64,000 nt of DNA from Roseovarius sp. THAF9 (GCF_009363715.1 NZ_CP045404.1:3440001-3504000), one strand, 5' to 3'; counted from the stretch's first letter, positions 26,083-36,642 are shown. Numbers and translations: made by a program. The notes: generated by a model not told the origin, from the letters alone.

Positions 26083-27840
26083 ATGACCAAGTTCGACAAA
26101 AGCAAACTGCCCAGCCGCCACGTGACCGAAGGGCCCGCCCGCGCGCCGCATCGCTCATATTACTACGCGATGGGCATGACCGAGGAGGAAATTCACCAGC
26201 CCCTCGTCGGCGTCGCCACCTGCTGGAACGAGGCCGCGCCCTGCAACATCGCACTCAACCGCCAGGCCCAGGCCGTCAAGGGCGGCGTGAAAGAGGCCAA
26301 GGGCTCGCCCCGCGAATTCACCACGATCACCGTCACCGACGGCATCGCCATGGGCCACGAGGGGATGCGCTCGTCGCTCGCCTCCCGCGAGGCCATCGCG
26401 GATACGGTCGAGCTTACCATGCGCGGCCACTGCTACGACGCCATCGTGGGCCTTGCGGGCTGTGACAAGTCGCTGCCGGGCATGATGATGGCCATGGTCC
26501 GCCTTAACGTCCCGTCGGTCTTCATCTACGGCGGTTCGATCCTGCCGGGCAAGGCCCCCCAGATCGACGAGATCCCCGAGGAGTTCCGAACCCGCGACCT
26601 GACCGTGCAGGACATGTTCGAAGCCGTCGGCTGGAACCAGAACGGCACCATGTCCGACAAGGCGCTCGACGCGCTCGAACGCGTCGCTTGTCCCTCCGCC
26701 GGGGCCTGCGGCGGCCAGTTCACCGCCAACACCATGGCCTGCGTGTCCGAGGCGATCGGCCTGGCGCTGATGAACTCCTCGGGCATGCCCGCGCCGTATG
26801 AATCCCGCGACCAATATGCGGAGGCGTCGGGCCGCGCCGTCATGGACCTGCTGGAGAAAAACATCCGCGCCCGCGACGTGGTCACGCGCAAGTCGATGGA
26901 AAACGCCGCGCGCGTCGTCGCCTGCACAGGCGGCTCCACCAATGCCGGGCTTCATCTGCCCGCCATCGCGCATGAGGCGGGTCTCGAATTTTACCTCGAC
27001 GATGTCTGCGAGATCTTCCGCGACACGCCCTATTTCGTCGATCTCAAACCGGGCGGCCAATACGTGGCCAAGGACCTTTACGACGCCGGCGGCATCCCCG
27101 TGGTAATGAAGGAGCTGCGCAAGGCGGGCCTCATACACGAGGATTGCATGACCGCCACCGGCCGCAGCATCGGCGAGGAACTCGACCGCATTGAGCGTGA
27201 AGCGGACGGCAAGGTGATCTATTCCATCGATGCGCCCCTCACCAAGACCGGCGGCGTCGTCGGCCTCAAGGGCAACATCGCCCCGCAAGGCGCCATCGTG
27301 AAGGTCGCGGGCATCGCGCCCGAGCATCAGGTCTTCACCGGCCCGGCCCGCGTTTTCGAATGCGAGGAAGACGCCTTCGCCGCCGTGCAAAAACGCGAAT
27401 ACGAGGAAGGCGAAGTCATCGTCATCCGCAACGAAGGCCCCGCCGGCGGCCCCGGCATGCGCGAGATGCTGGCCACCACCGCCGCGCTTTCGGGCCAAGG
27501 CATGGGTAAGAAGGTCGCGCTCATCACTGATGGCCGCTTCTCCGGCGCGACACGCGGCTTCTGCGTGGGACATGTGGGGCCAGAGGCGGCCCATGGCGGC
27601 CCCATCGCGATGCTGAAGAACGGCGACAAGATCACCATCGACGCCATCAAGGGCGAGCTTTCCGTGGACCTGCCCGACGCAGAACTGGAGGCGCGCAAGA
27701 AAGACTGGCCCGGCCCGCGCGAGACGATCTACGCCTCCGGCGCGCTCTGGAAATACGCCCAGCTTGTCGGCGAGACCTACAAGGGCGCGGTGACCCATCC
27801 CGGGGCCGAGGCCGAGCGTCACGTCTACGCGGACCTCTGA
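26083..27840 (+). CDS. ilvD: Dihydroxy-acid dehydratase
   Basis: 585 residues. This Fe-S enzyme converts 2,3-dihydroxy-isovalerate/-methylvalerate to the 2-oxo acids in branched-chain amino acid synthesis. The signatures are [12 protein letters not shown] and [16 protein letters not shown], carrying cluster cysteines, and the late GRFSGATRG. The ATG at 26083 follows AGGGGAGG; upstream in-frame starts overlap tag and are unlikely. The next gene begins 8 bp after its stop. Confidence 0.95.
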   Translation: MTKFDKSKLPSRHVTEGPARAPHRSYYYAMGMTEEEIHQPLVGVATCWNEAAPCNIALNRQAQAVKGGVKEAKGSPREFTTITVTDGIAMGHEGMRSSLASREAIADTVELTMRGHCYDAIVGLAGCDKSLPGMMMAMVRLNVPSVFIYGGSILPGKAPQIDEIPEEFRTRDLTVQDMFEAVGWNQNGTMSDKALDALERVACPSAGACGGQFTANTMACVSEAIGLALMNSSGMPAPYESRDQYAEASGRAVMDLLEKNIRARDVVTRKSMENAARVVACTGGSTNAGLHLPAIAHEAGLEFYLDDVCEIFRDTPYFVDLKPGGQYVAKDLYDAGGIPVVMKELRKAGLIHEDCMTATGRSIGEELDRIEREADGKVIYSIDAPLTKTGGVVGLKGNIAPQGAIVKVAGIAPEHQVFTGPARVFECEEDAFAAVQKREYEEGEVIVIRNEGPAGGPGMREMLATTAALSGQGMGKKVALITDGRFSGATRGFCVGHVGPEAAHGGPIAMLKNGDKITIDAIKGELSVDLPDAELEARKKDWPGPRETIYASGALWKYAQLVGETYKGAVTHPGAEAERHVYADL

Positions 27841-27848
27841 CCCTGACC

Positions 27849-28424
27849 ATGCGCGCGTTCAAACCGATCTGGCTGGCGGCCTTGCTTTGGCCGCTTGCCG
27901 CCTGCGACGACGTGGGGCTTGGCACCGCCGACGACCCCAACGTCGTCGAGGCGCTGGCACTCTATGACGGCGCGGTCGTGGTGCGCGGCCCTCGCGGCTA
28001 TTGCGTCGACGCGGACAACGTGCGCCGCCAGCCTTCCAGCCGCCTCGTCTTCCTCGGCAGTTGTGAATCGCTCAGCGGCGAACCGGGCGTAACCGTGCCG
28101 CTGGCCCTGATCGCGGTCAACGTGGCGGGCAAGCAGTCGGGCCGCACCCAGCCCGCCGCCGCCACCATCGCTGCCAGCGCCGCGCCCAAGAAACCGCTCG
28201 CCGCAATAGATGCCGACGGCCTCGCATTGGTGCATCTTGATGCAGGCGGCGAGCTGGCCTTGCCTGGCGGCGACCCGCGCTACTGGCGCGGCGCTATGGT
28301 CATCAACGACCATCTCGTCAGCCTCGCGGTCTATGCTCCGGCGGGCAGCAGCCTTGCCGGGGGCTCGGGCCGGCGCTTCATCACCAACCTCGCCCGCACC
28401 CTGCGGAGCGCCAGCACGCAGTAA
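27849..28424 (+). CDS. Hypothetical lipoprotein
   Basis: 191 residues. A short signal sequence with lipobox LAAC gives a lipidated Cys19; Asp follows at +2, which in enterobacteria would favour inner-membrane retention. The mature part has a Cys pair (YCVDA and GSCES) and an Ala-rich linker, and no domain I recognise. It is probably co-transcribed with ilvD because of the 8-bp gap. Function unknown. Confidence 0.7.
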   Translation: MRAFKPIWLAALLWPLAACDDVGLGTADDPNVVEALALYDGAVVVRGPRGYCVDADNVRRQPSSRLVFLGSCESLSGEPGVTVPLALIAVNVAGKQSGRTQPAAATIAASAAPKKPLAAIDADGLALVHLDAGGELALPGGDPRYWRGAMVINDHLVSLAVYAPAGSSLAGGSGRRFITNLARTLRSASTQ

Positions 28425-28523
28425 CCCAAGGCAATCAATGCATTGTTTCCAAACGCGGGTTAATGCTATGACAATGTCTCAGGGGCAAACTGCAGCAGAA
28501 CCAACCGGAATCGATCCACGCAT

Positions 28524-29294
28524 ATGGGGCTGAAACGTTCAGGACTGGATTGGCTGGCCCATCGGCGCGACCTGCGGCGGTGGCGGCAAACCGTGCGCGA
28601 CGCCACGTCTATGACGCTGGAACAACTCCGCGCCGAACGCTCCGAGGCGCGGAAATTACGCTATCACCTCAACGAGTTGATCAGCCACGCCGACAACAGG
28701 CTTGCGTTGCCGATGATCGGCTCCCACGCCTTTCCCAAGCCGCATGGCACCGATTGGTCCTGGCGTCCCGCAATCTGGCGCGAACCGCTGGCGGTGCCGG
28801 GCCAATCCTCGGTCCTTAGCAAGACGCAACTGGGCAGCGAGCTGACACTGTTTCACGACTGTCAACATTCCGAATTGACCCTGCGCCAGCTGCGCAACAC
28901 CCGCGAGGCCGATCTTGCGCCGTTCGGCCTGCGCATGGACGTCTTCAGCTTTGACGGCTCCTTCCTGTCCCTGGTGCTCGACCTGCCCGAGGCCGCCGTG
29001 CTGGGCCTGCAACAGCGGCATCTCATCCGCATGGACACCATCGTCGAGATGGAAAAGCCCTTGGAGATCTTCGCGCGGCTGAACATCAAGCACGGCCCGA
29101 ACACCGAACAGATCGTGCGCGAGCTGCCGCTGCATGAAGAAGAGATCATGGTCGAATTCGACCTCGCCTACTCCAAGCTCAACGAGAAGCGTATCGAACG
29201 GGCCTGGATCGACCTGATTTTCGAGAACCCGCAGATGAGCCAGGTCATCCTGCGCGACCTCACCTTCAGCCGTCGACCGCGCGCGGAATTCTAG
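28524..29294 (+). CDS. DUF6478 family protein
   Basis: 256 residues, soluble with no signal peptide, starting at a basic helix (LDWLAHRRDLRRWRQTVRD). I recognise it as the Rhodobacterales-restricted DUF6478 type: GSHAFPKPHGTDWSWRP and the late MVEFDLAYSK are its conserved blocks. Function unknown. The next gene begins 10 bp after its stop, so the two form a pair. Confidence 0.75.
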   Translation: MGLKRSGLDWLAHRRDLRRWRQTVRDATSMTLEQLRAERSEARKLRYHLNELISHADNRLALPMIGSHAFPKPHGTDWSWRPAIWREPLAVPGQSSVLSKTQLGSELTLFHDCQHSELTLRQLRNTREADLAPFGLRMDVFSFDGSFLSLVLDLPEAAVLGLQQRHLIRMDTIVEMEKPLEIFARLNIKHGPNTEQIVRELPLHEEEIMVEFDLAYSKLNEKRIERAWIDLIFENPQMSQVILRDLTFSRRPRAEF

Positions 29295-29304
29295 GGGGAC
29301 ACGG

Positions 29305-29676
29305 ATGCAGGAACTGACATTGACCAAGACGCGCCTCTTCGAAGGGGTCTGGGAAGGGGTCATCACCGGCGCCGGCGACCGCCGCCCGGACGTGTCGGTC
29401 ACGCATCTGCAAGAGACCATCGCCGGGGTCGAGGTTGTCGAGAAACCCGAGGAACAGGCCTGGGTCCTGCGCGTCCCCATCCCGGCCGACCGCATCGCTG
29501 ACGGGGTGCAGACCTTCCTTATTTCCGACGTCGAAACCGGCGCGGCCCTGGGCAGCTTCTCCATCGTCTCGGGCGATGCGCTGGCCTACGACATCCGGGC
29601 CGAGGTGACGCTCCTGCGCGAAGAGCTCGACATGCTCAAACGCGCCTTCCGCCGGCATTGCCTGGAAACGATGTAG
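29305..29676 (+). CDS. Conserved hypothetical protein, partner of DUF6478 gene
   Basis: 123 residues, a beta-rich body (for example EGVWEGVITGAGDR) and an amphipathic C-terminal helix (AEVTLLREELDMLKRAF). No signal, no membrane segment, no family I can name. The AGGGGG ribosome site and 10-bp gap link it to the DUF6478 gene. Confidence 0.65.
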   Translation: MQELTLTKTRLFEGVWEGVITGAGDRRPDVSVTHLQETIAGVEVVEKPEEQAWVLRVPIPADRIADGVQTFLISDVETGAALGSFSIVSGDALAYDIRAEVTLLREELDMLKRAFRRHCLETM

Positions 29677-29691
29677 GTCCGCTGTGCGGAC
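29677..29691 (+). terminator. Short hairpin after DUF6478 pair
   Basis: GTCCGC-TGT-GCGGAC directly abutting the stop codon; 6-bp stem, no U-tract. Confidence 0.35.
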
Positions 29692-29828
29692 ATTCCCGAC
29701 CTATGTAGCTCTTCCAACAACGGCGGCTATCGGGCGGCACAGCAAAAAAGGCTTGATTGTGAGCGCCCGCGCGCCTCCAGCCGAAAAGCGAGAGCGGCCT
29801 CCGCGCAGAAAGACGGGTACACCTCGTG

Positions 29829-30410
29829 TCAGGAAAGCGACTTGACCAGGAGAACCCAGTGTTCGGTTTCGGTCTCCCAGCCGTCTTTGACGCATGGGGC
29901 TTTATCCAACTCAGAGTATCCCTTTCGCTCGTATAAACGTCTCGCTCCCACGTTTTCATCGGCGACAATCACACTCATTCTTTTGTACCCCGCGTCGCGG
30001 GCTATTTCGTCAGCGACATCAAGCAGCTTCGAACCAAGTCCCTGACCACGGTTCTCCGGGTAGCAAGCCAGAACATTGACATACCAGCTGTCTAATGCTT
30101 CGTTTTCCAGTTCCTGCAAGGGATGAAACAAGGCTGGCAAGTCATCTGCAAATTCTTCTGGTTCAGATCCGATCCCATAACCAGTGAGACCGGCAACCGC
30201 TCCGTTTCCAAAGTCAATTACCACCACTTGCCCCTCTCGTGCCTTTTCAGCCTGTCGCGCGCGACCGACGGCCCAAGGATCCTCACCCTCTTGTGCGAGC
30301 CCGGTCCAGACATGGAGCGGCAGACCTTCTCCTGCAAAGTTCACCAAGTCCGCAAGTGCATGAGCATCAGCTTCAACGGCCAATCTCAAAGGTTTTTCAA
30401 GTGGTATCAT
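29829..30410 (-). CDS. GNAT-family acetyltransferase
   Basis: 193 residues. The acetyl-CoA loop is ENRGQGLGSKLL, with a C-terminal ARRLYERKGYSEL typical of GNATs; the substrate is unknown. An AGGAG ribosome site lies 8 bp before the ATG at 30410. Base composition is clearly less GC-rich than the flanking genes, as in the adjacent acetyltransferase, which suggests shared acquisition. Confidence 0.85.
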   Translation of the reverse strand: MIPLEKPLRLAVEADAHALADLVNFAGEGLPLHVWTGLAQEGEDPWAVGRARQAEKAREGQVVVIDFGNGAVAGLTGYGIGSEPEEFADDLPALFHPLQELENEALDSWYVNVLACYPENRGQGLGSKLLDVADEIARDAGYKRMSVIVADENVGARRLYERKGYSELDKAPCVKDGWETETEHWVLLVKSLS

Positions 30411-30429
30411 TTATCTCACTCCTAAGAAT

Positions 30430-30915
30430 TCAGAGCGTCATAGACATTTCATGCCATGCCATTCCCCCGTGATCGGAAGCGGACGGCCTCAGATAACCAA
30501 AGCCAAGCTTCTGATAGAGCGGCACGTGATGCTCTTTGCACATTAGATAAATTGTTGCTTTATCCATCCGTCGCATCCGTCCGACGAACTCGTCCATCAG
30601 CGCCCTTGAATGGCCTCTACCTTGCTCTTCGGCGTCCACCACGACAGACATGATGACGACGTTAGGTGCGTCGGGGTCATGCCCCACAAGTTCCTTAAAT
30701 TCCTCATCAGACATTTCGACTTCATGGGCACATCCGCAATTGATAAAGCCAACGATCTCGCCTCGTTCTTCAAGAATAATGAAACCATCGGAATAGCCCT
30801 CGATCCTCTTATATATCTTTTCGAGGGTTGCTGCTTCGTCGCCTTCATAGGCAGCAGTTTCGATCTCAAAGCATCGCTTTGCGTCGGATCGTCGGGCATT
30901 TCGGAACCTGCTCAT
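30430..30915 (-). CDS. GNAT-family acetyltransferase
   Basis: 161 residues. The acetyl-CoA loop is AEEQGRGHSRAL, and HVPLYQKLGFGY near the end completes the fold. Substrate unknown. The ATG at 30915 is chosen because the domain starts there; an alternative opens at 30942. It shares the lower GC content of the next acetyltransferase, 19 bp downstream; the two proteins are different members of the fold, not recent duplicates. Confidence 0.82.
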   Translation of the reverse strand: MSRFRNARRSDAKRCFEIETAAYEGDEAATLEKIYKRIEGYSDGFIILEERGEIVGFINCGCAHEVEMSDEEFKELVGHDPDAPNVVIMSVVVDAEEQGRGHSRALMDEFVGRMRRMDKATIYLMCKEHHVPLYQKLGFGYLRPSASDHGGMAWHEMSMTL

Positions 30916-31023
30916 GCATTTACAGTATGCACGTTGGGTCAAGTTGCATAGCCGCCATTGGTTGGGCTCGCAGCATCCGGCACTTTGGGCTCAAACCTGA
31001 CCTTCGCGACTTGGCCGCTTGGC

Positions 31024-32259
31024 TCAACTGTCTTTGCCCAGCTTCACCACGTTAACCGGATCCTCCGGCGCCAATTCCTCGAAATCGAAATTGTCCAGCT
31101 TCGCCGCCCGCTTGCCCGCACGCTCGGCGGCAGTGGAAATTCCTTCCACGTCCCGCCGCGCCTGATCGAAATGGGTCTCCAGCTTGCCTGCGCGTTCCAG
31201 CACCAGTTCCACGTCGCGGTGCAACTGCCCCAGCATCTTGCGGATGGCTCCCGCCTGTTCGCGCATCCGCGCATCTTTCAGGATCGCGCGCATCGTGTTC
31301 AGCGTGGCCATGCAGGTGGTGGGCGACACGATCCAGACCTTCTGGGCGAACCCCTCGCGCACCAGTTCCGGGAAATTCGCGTGCAACTCGGCATAGACCG
31401 CCTCGGAGGGCAGGAACATCAGCGCGCCATCGGCGGTCTCGCCATCCAGGATGTACTTCTCGGAAATGTCCTTGATGTGCTTTTTCACCGAGGTCCGCAG
31501 GAATTTCGCCGCCTCGTTCAGCTCGTAATCGCTCGTGGCGTTGCGCAGCGCCTCGTAGGCTTCCAGCGGGAATTTGCTGTCGATGGCGATCGGCCCCGGC
31601 GGGTTCGGCAGGTGGATCAGGCAATCCGCCCGCCGCCCGTTCGAAAGCGTCGCCTGCAGCGAATAGCTGTCCGACGGCATCGCCTTGCTGACGATATCGG
31701 TCAACTGGATCTCGCCGAACGCCCCGCGCGTCTGCTTGTTCGACAGGATATCCTGCAGCGACAGCACATCCCCTGACAGCTTGGTGATATTGTCCTGCGC
31801 CTTGTCGATGGCCGACAGGCGCTCCTGTAAGGCCGTCAGGCTGTTCGTGGTCTGCTTGGACGAGCCATGAAGCGTCTCGCGCATCCGCTCCTGCATCTCG
31901 GTCAGCGCCCGCTGGCTGCGCGTCGCGTTATCGGCCAATCGGTCCTGCATCTGCTGCTGCACGCCCGCCAGCCGCTGTTCGACCATCTGCGCCAGCTGTG
32001 TCTGCCCGCTGGTCGCCGTGTCGCTGACCACCTGGATCGAACTGCGCAAACCCTCCTGCCCATTGGCAAGGCTCTGCACGTTCTGCCCCAGATGCCCCAA
32101 CTGCTGCGCCAGCGGCTCTGTCGCCCTTGCCGTCCGCGCCGCGGCCCGCAGCGCCAGGATGACCAAAACGAGGATCAGCAGCACCACGCCCCCCGCCGCC
32201 AGCGCGGCCATCACCAGCGGATCGTCCAACTGATAGGTCGTCTCGCCAATCGTAATCAT
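31024..32259 (-). CDS. rmuC: RmuC-family DNA recombination protein
   Basis: 411 residues: one N-terminal membrane helix (about 16-38), a long coiled coil (about 45-165), then the RmuC nuclease-like domain ([46 protein letters not shown]). In E. coli RmuC limits inversion at short repeats. The ATG at 32259 overlaps the mutL stop (ATGA), so it is translationally coupled to mutL. Confidence 0.92.
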   Translation of the reverse strand: MITIGETTYQLDDPLVMAALAAGGVVLLILVLVILALRAAARTARATEPLAQQLGHLGQNVQSLANGQEGLRSSIQVVSDTATSGQTQLAQMVEQRLAGVQQQMQDRLADNATRSQRALTEMQERMRETLHGSSKQTTNSLTALQERLSAIDKAQDNITKLSGDVLSLQDILSNKQTRGAFGEIQLTDIVSKAMPSDSYSLQATLSNGRRADCLIHLPNPPGPIAIDSKFPLEAYEALRNATSDYELNEAAKFLRTSVKKHIKDISEKYILDGETADGALMFLPSEAVYAELHANFPELVREGFAQKVWIVSPTTCMATLNTMRAILKDARMREQAGAIRKMLGQLHRDVELVLERAGKLETHFDQARRDVEGISTAAERAGKRAAKLDNFDFEELAPEDPVNVVKLGKDS

Positions 32260-34118
32260 GTCCGCCCGAACAGCCGCTCGATATCGCTCAGTTTCAGCTC
32301 CACATAGGTGGGCCGCCCGTGGTTGCACTGCCCTGAATGCGGCGTCGCCTCCATCTCGCGCAGAAGCGCGTTCATCTCTTCACCGCTCATGCGCCGCCCC
32401 GACCGGATCGAGCCGTGACAAGCCACCCGGCTCAGGATCGCCTCGATCCGCGCCTGCACGTTCAGGCTCTCACCCATGTCGGCCAATTCGTCCAGCACGT
32501 CGCGCAGCATCTTGCCCGCGTCGCACGGCCCCAGGATCGCCGGCGTCTCGCGCACCGCGATGCTGCCCGGCCCGAACGCCTCGATCACCAGCCCCAGCCG
32601 CGCCAGATCCTCGGCCATGTCCAGCAGCAGCCCCGCCTCGCCACTGCTCAACTCGACAATCTCGGGGATCAGCAGCGCCTGACTGGCCACGCCGTTCTCG
32701 GCCATCTGCCGCTTCAGCTTCTCATAGACCAGCCGCTCATGCGCCGCGTGCTGATCCACAAGAACCATGCCGGTCTCGGTCTGCGCCACGATGTAATTCT
32801 CGTGCACCTGCGCCCGCGCCGCACCCAGCGGCAGCGATTGCGGCGTGACCGCCTCGTCGGACCTCTCCACCACCTCCGGCTCGACCCGGCCGGAATACGC
32901 GCTCTGCATCTCGGCGAAACCCGCCTCCGGCGCCTGCATCTGGTAACTCGCCGCCCGCGCCGCAGCCCCGGGCCGGTCCATCTGGTACACAGGTGCGCCG
33001 CCCGCCTGCGGCACCGGCTCGGGCCGCATCGCGCCCAGCGTCGCGCCCGCCACGGTGGTCGACGCTCGGTGCCCTGCCTCGGCCAGCGCATGGCGCAGCC
33101 CCGACACCAGCAGCCCCCGCGCCACGCCCGGATCGCGGAACCGCACCTCGGATTTCGCCGGATGCACGTTCACATCCACCAGTTTTGGGTCGCATTCCAG
33201 GAACAACGCCGCCGCCGGATGCCGGTCCCGGCTAAGGAAATCGTGATAGGCCGCCCGCAGCGCACCATAGAGCATCTTGTCCCGCACCGGCCGCCCGTTG
33301 ACGAACAGGTACTGCGCCACGCTCGACCCCCGCGAATAGGTCGGCAACGCGGCATAGCCGGTCATCGCGATCCCCTCGCGCTCGGCCTCGATCCACAGCG
33401 CGTTCTCGGCAAACTCCCGCCCCAGAACCTGGCTCAACCGCCCGTGCAGCGCATCGAACAGGTCGCCGCTCTCGGCATCGGCGCGAAACACCACGCGCGG
33501 CTCACGCCCTTCGCTGACGTCGCGCAGGGTAAAGCTGACGAACGGCTCGGCCATCGCCAGCCGCTTGATCACGTCGCCCACCGCCTGCGCCTCGGCCCGG
33601 TCGGTGCGCATGAATTTCAACCGCGCGGGCGTGGCATAGAAAAGGTCCCGCAGCTCCACGACCGTCCCACGGTTCAGCGCCGCTGGCTTCACCGCGCCGA
33701 TCCCCCCGCCCGCCACGGTGATCTCGACCCCGTCAAACCCCTGCGCCCGGCTGGTGATCGTCAACCGCCCAACCGACCCAAGGCTGGGCAACGCCTCACC
33801 GCGAAAGCCAAAGGAGTGGATGTTGAGCAGGTCCGACCCGTCGATCTTCGACGTCGCGTGCCGGCTCAGCGCCAGCGGCAACTCGTCCCCGGTCATCCCG
33901 CAGCCGTCGTCCCGCACCCGGATCAGTGTCTTGCCGCCATCGGCGATATCCACCTCGATCCGCCGCGCGCCGGCATCCAGCGCGTTCTCCACCAGTTCCT
34001 TGACCGCCGAGGCCGGACGCTCCACCACTTCCCCGGCGGCGATCCGGTTGATCGCGGTCTCGTCCAACTGCCGAATGACCGGACGGTCCTGGCTTATATT
34101 GGGGCTTATTTCATTCAT
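32256..34118 (-). CDS. mutL: DNA mismatch repair protein MutL
   Basis: 620 residues, full length. N-terminal GHKL ATPase: [26 protein letters not shown], motif I; the rest of this domain ([15 protein letters not shown]) is intact. The C-terminal dimerisation/endonuclease-type domain is joined by a long, Pro/Ala-rich, low-complexity linker (about 350-440). [12 protein letters not shown] is present. It couples MutS recognition to strand removal. Overlaps rmuC by 4 bp. Confidence 0.95.
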   Translation of the reverse strand: MNEISPNISQDRPVIRQLDETAINRIAAGEVVERPASAVKELVENALDAGARRIEVDIADGGKTLIRVRDDGCGMTGDELPLALSRHATSKIDGSDLLNIHSFGFRGEALPSLGSVGRLTITSRAQGFDGVEITVAGGGIGAVKPAALNRGTVVELRDLFYATPARLKFMRTDRAEAQAVGDVIKRLAMAEPFVSFTLRDVSEGREPRVVFRADAESGDLFDALHGRLSQVLGREFAENALWIEAEREGIAMTGYAALPTYSRGSSVAQYLFVNGRPVRDKMLYGALRAAYHDFLSRDRHPAAALFLECDPKLVDVNVHPAKSEVRFRDPGVARGLLVSGLRHALAEAGHRASTTVAGATLGAMRPEPVPQAGGAPVYQMDRPGAAARAASYQMQAPEAGFAEMQSAYSGRVEPEVVERSDEAVTPQSLPLGAARAQVHENYIVAQTETGMVLVDQHAAHERLVYEKLKRQMAENGVASQALLIPEIVELSSGEAGLLLDMAEDLARLGLVIEAFGPGSIAVRETPAILGPCDAGKMLRDVLDELADMGESLNVQARIEAILSRVACHGSIRSGRRMSGEEMNALLREMEATPHSGQCNHGRPTYVELKLSDIERLFGRT

Positions 34119-34300
34119 ACCCCAATACCTAGCATGATCGCGTCCGATTCTGCTAGGTCCGACTGCGCCGTTAAAACCTCCGAACGCGTTTTTATCAAGA
34201 AGCGGATCGTCACCACACGCAAGGCTTCAAGGCATCACGGGAACCCGCAGCGCAACGCCCTAGTTTTCTACCAAATGCCAAGCCCACGAAAGGCCATCCC

Positions 34301-34678
34301 ATGCACTCCGAAACCATCGGCGCCGCCACCTTCGAGACCTGGACCATCGACGAGGTCGCCGACGCCTTCGCCGCGAACGAAATCGTTCTGATCGATGTCC
34401 GCACCATTCCCGAATACGCCTTTCAGCATATCGAGGGCGCCATGCTCTTCCCCATGCCCTTCTTCGACGCGCACAAACTGCCCGGCCAGTCCGACAAGCG
34501 CATCGTCCTGCACTGCGGCTCGGGCGTCCGGTCCGAAAAGATGGCCCGCGCCGCGATCGAGGCCGGCATAGACCGCATCGCCCATATGGAGGGCGGCTTC
34601 GGCGCGTGGAAAGAGGCCGAAAAGCCTTACATCGGCACCTCCATGAGCACCGGCGGCCCCGAGCGCGTCAACGCCTGA
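34301..34678 (+). CDS. Rhodanese-like single-domain protein
   Basis: 125 residues. The active-site loop CGSGVRSE places the catalytic Cys at 72, and LIDVRTIPEYAFQHIEGA is the standard N-terminal rhodanese motif. It probably transfers sulfane sulfur in the cytoplasm; donor and acceptor unknown. Divergent from mutL across 182 bp. Confidence 0.9.
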   Translation: MHSETIGAATFETWTIDEVADAFAANEIVLIDVRTIPEYAFQHIEGAMLFPMPFFDAHKLPGQSDKRIVLHCGSGVRSEKMARAAIEAGIDRIAHMEGGFGAWKEAEKPYIGTSMSTGGPERVNA

Positions 34679-34777
34679 CCCGGGCGGGTCTCCGCCGCGC
34701 GGACAGGCTTTGCGCTTGATGCGGCGCCGCGCCTCGCCTATTCCCGCGCCAAATCTACCGCGAGAGGCACGCGCCCC

Positions 34778-35458
34778 ATGACCCTTTCCACGATCCACTC
34801 CATCGACAGGATCCTGCTTGGCGTTATAGTCGCCGTACTGGTCCTGACGGTCGGCATCTATTTCTACAGTACGGATTTCTTCTCGCTGACCTACGCGCGC
34901 GAAGATGGCTATGTCGAATACGCCACCGCGATCTTCCTGTTTGTGGCCAGCCTAGTCCTCATGATGAACGCGCGGTCGCTCAAGGCCCGCGGCGCCGGTC
35001 TCGCCCTCGCCTGTACCCTGTTCTACGCGCTGCTCTTCTTCTTTGCCGCGGGCGAAGAGGTTTCCTGGGGCCAGCGCATCTTCGGCTGGGAAACCGGCGA
35101 GACGTTCCAGCAAATCAACAAGCAGCAGGAAACCAACCTGCACAACCTGATCGTGCCCACGCCCTGGGGCGATTTCCACCTCGCGAAGACGCTCTTCGGC
35201 CCGGTCCTGACGCTGATCCTGCTGATCTACCTCGCCGTCCTGCCGCTGCTCTATCCGCGCGTCGCATGGATCAAACGCTCGCTAGACCGCATCGCCGCCC
35301 CGGTCCCCGGCACCCGTCACGCGGTGCTCGCCGTCGCCGCCAGCCTCGTGATCGCCGCCATCGACGTCTCGCGCAAATGGGAGGTCTACGAGCTCGTGTT
35401 CAGCTTGCTGGCCACGTCGATCTTCCTGCTGCCCCAGAACCGCGAGCACACGACCTGA
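34778..35458 (+). CDS. Conserved multi-pass membrane protein
   Basis: 226 residues with about six hydrophobic helices (near 12-31, 48-64, 73-90, 140-160, 186-204 and 207-222). A conserved-looking acidic motif AAGEEVSWGQRIFGWETGE follows the third helix and could be catalytic or binding. The family is not recognised. It converges on the aspartoacylase-like gene. Confidence 0.7.
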   Translation: MTLSTIHSIDRILLGVIVAVLVLTVGIYFYSTDFFSLTYAREDGYVEYATAIFLFVASLVLMMNARSLKARGAGLALACTLFYALLFFFAAGEEVSWGQRIFGWETGETFQQINKQQETNLHNLIVPTPWGDFHLAKTLFGPVLTLILLIYLAVLPLLYPRVAWIKRSLDRIAAPVPGTRHAVLAVAASLVIAAIDVSRKWEVYELVFSLLATSIFLLPQNREHTT

Positions 35459-35471
35459 GCCACCGGCTCAG
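35455..35471. terminator. Hairpin embedding both converging stop codons
   Basis: CTGAGCC-ACC-GGCTCAG. The TGA of the membrane protein gene lies in the left arm and the stop of the opposing gene in the right arm. 7-bp stem. Confidence 0.5.
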
Positions 35472-36502
35472 ATGATCTCGTCCTCGTCGTAAAGCGGCGC
35501 GGCCTCCATATGAGCCGCGACGCCCTCGGCGGCGTGCTCGGCCCGCGGCGTCTCGGCGATGTGAAACAGCGCCTCGCCCTCGTAGACCGCCGGCATGTTC
35601 GACCGCCCGATCACGATCCCCGCCTCTTCGCACACCACCTCGCAGTCGGTCTGCCCCATCGGATCGCTGACCGCGCCCAGCACGGCACCCGGCTCCACCG
35701 CGTCGCCGACCGCCTTGTAGCCGCGAAAGACGCCGCCCACGGGCGCCCGGTACCAACTCGACGAATTCGCCACCACCGGCACGCTGCGCTGCTTCGGCAC
35801 GCCCTTGGCCCCGATCATGCCCAGCTGGCGCATCACCCGCAGACACCCGCTCACCCCGGCTCGCACCGCCAGCTCGTCGAACCGCAGCGCCTCGCCTCCT
35901 TCGTACAGCAGGACATCCACGCCCTCCTCCTCGGCGGCCAGCCGCAAACTGCCTTCGCGCAGCTTCGAGGCCATCATCACCGGCGCGCCGAACGCCTCTC
36001 CCAACGCTTTCAGTCGGTCGTTGTCCGGCGTCAGCCGGATCTGCGGCAGGTTCGTGCGATGAATCGCCGCCGAATGCAGATCGATCCCCACATCCGACCG
36101 CCGCACCACCTCTTCCATGAAGATATGCGCCAGCCGTGACGCCATGCTGCCTTCCGCGCCTCCGGGAAAACAGCGGTTCAGGTCGCGCCGGTCGGGCAGA
36201 TACCGCGAATGATTGTGAAACCCGAATCCGTTGACGATTGGCACCGCCAGCAGCGTGCCCGCCATGCCCTTCAGAGGCGCGGCTCGCAACAACCGCCGCA
36301 CGATCTCGACCCCGATCACCTCGTCGCCGTGAATCGCCGCAGAAACGAACAGCACCGGCCCGGGCCGCCGCCCATGAATCACATGCACCGCAAGGTTCAC
36401 CGGGGTGTGGTCCGACAGGGTGCTCACCGGCACGTCCACCGTCTCACGCGAGCCGGCTTTCACCACCTTCCCACCAATCTCGAATGCGTCACGTTTCGCC
36501 AT
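35468..36502 (-). CDS. Succinylglutamate desuccinylase/aspartoacylase-family protein
   Basis: 344 residues of the M14-type zinc amidohydrolase fold. Zn ligands: His58 and Glu61 in HGDE and His143 in DLHSA; RDLNRCFPG is the substrate-binding Arg motif. A C-terminal beta domain (about 255-330) resembles a biotinyl-like barrel seen in this subgroup. It probably deacylates an N-acyl amino acid or related amide; the substrate is not determinable. Confidence 0.85.
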   Translation of the reverse strand: MAKRDAFEIGGKVVKAGSRETVDVPVSTLSDHTPVNLAVHVIHGRRPGPVLFVSAAIHGDEVIGVEIVRRLLRAAPLKGMAGTLLAVPIVNGFGFHNHSRYLPDRRDLNRCFPGGAEGSMASRLAHIFMEEVVRRSDVGIDLHSAAIHRTNLPQIRLTPDNDRLKALGEAFGAPVMMASKLREGSLRLAAEEEGVDVLLYEGGEALRFDELAVRAGVSGCLRVMRQLGMIGAKGVPKQRSVPVVANSSSWYRAPVGGVFRGYKAVGDAVEPGAVLGAVSDPMGQTDCEVVCEEAGIVIGRSNMPAVYEGEALFHIAETPRAEHAAEGVAAHMEAAPLYDEDEII

Positions 36503-36519
36503 GCCCGGCTATGTCGCGC

Positions 36520-36554
36520 AAAAACGGGGCCCTGTCCACAACCGAACAGGGCCC
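36520..36554 (-). terminator. Rho-independent terminator, minus strand
   Basis: GGGCCCTGT / ACAGGGCCC, 9-bp stem with a 10-nt loop, followed on the minus strand by TTTTT. It is the second of two hairpins downstream of the peroxiredoxin gene. Confidence 0.8.
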
Positions 36555-36587
36555 TCTTCTTCTGGCTATAAATATCCCGGGGAGTTT

Positions 36588-36604
36588 GAGGGGCAGCGCC
36601 CCTC
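36588..36604 (-). terminator. Hairpin following peroxiredoxin gene
   Basis: GAGGGGC / GCCCCTC, 7-bp stem with a 3-nt loop, 39 bp past the peroxiredoxin stop. Between it and the stronger terminator lies a CCCGGGGA/AAATAT segment of the kind often repeated in Rhodobacteraceae spacers. Confidence 0.55.
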
Positions 36605-36642
36605 ATCCCACATATCAAGCGCGGCACAGCCGCACCTTTTGG

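Noticed and set aside
30943..31023. Possible att site or integration scar beside the GNAT cassette
   Set aside because: No flanking direct repeat, integrase or tRNA could be found there.
32337..34391. 684-codon plus-strand frame over mutL
   Set aside because: Antisense to an intact mutL; composition is typical of shadow frames.
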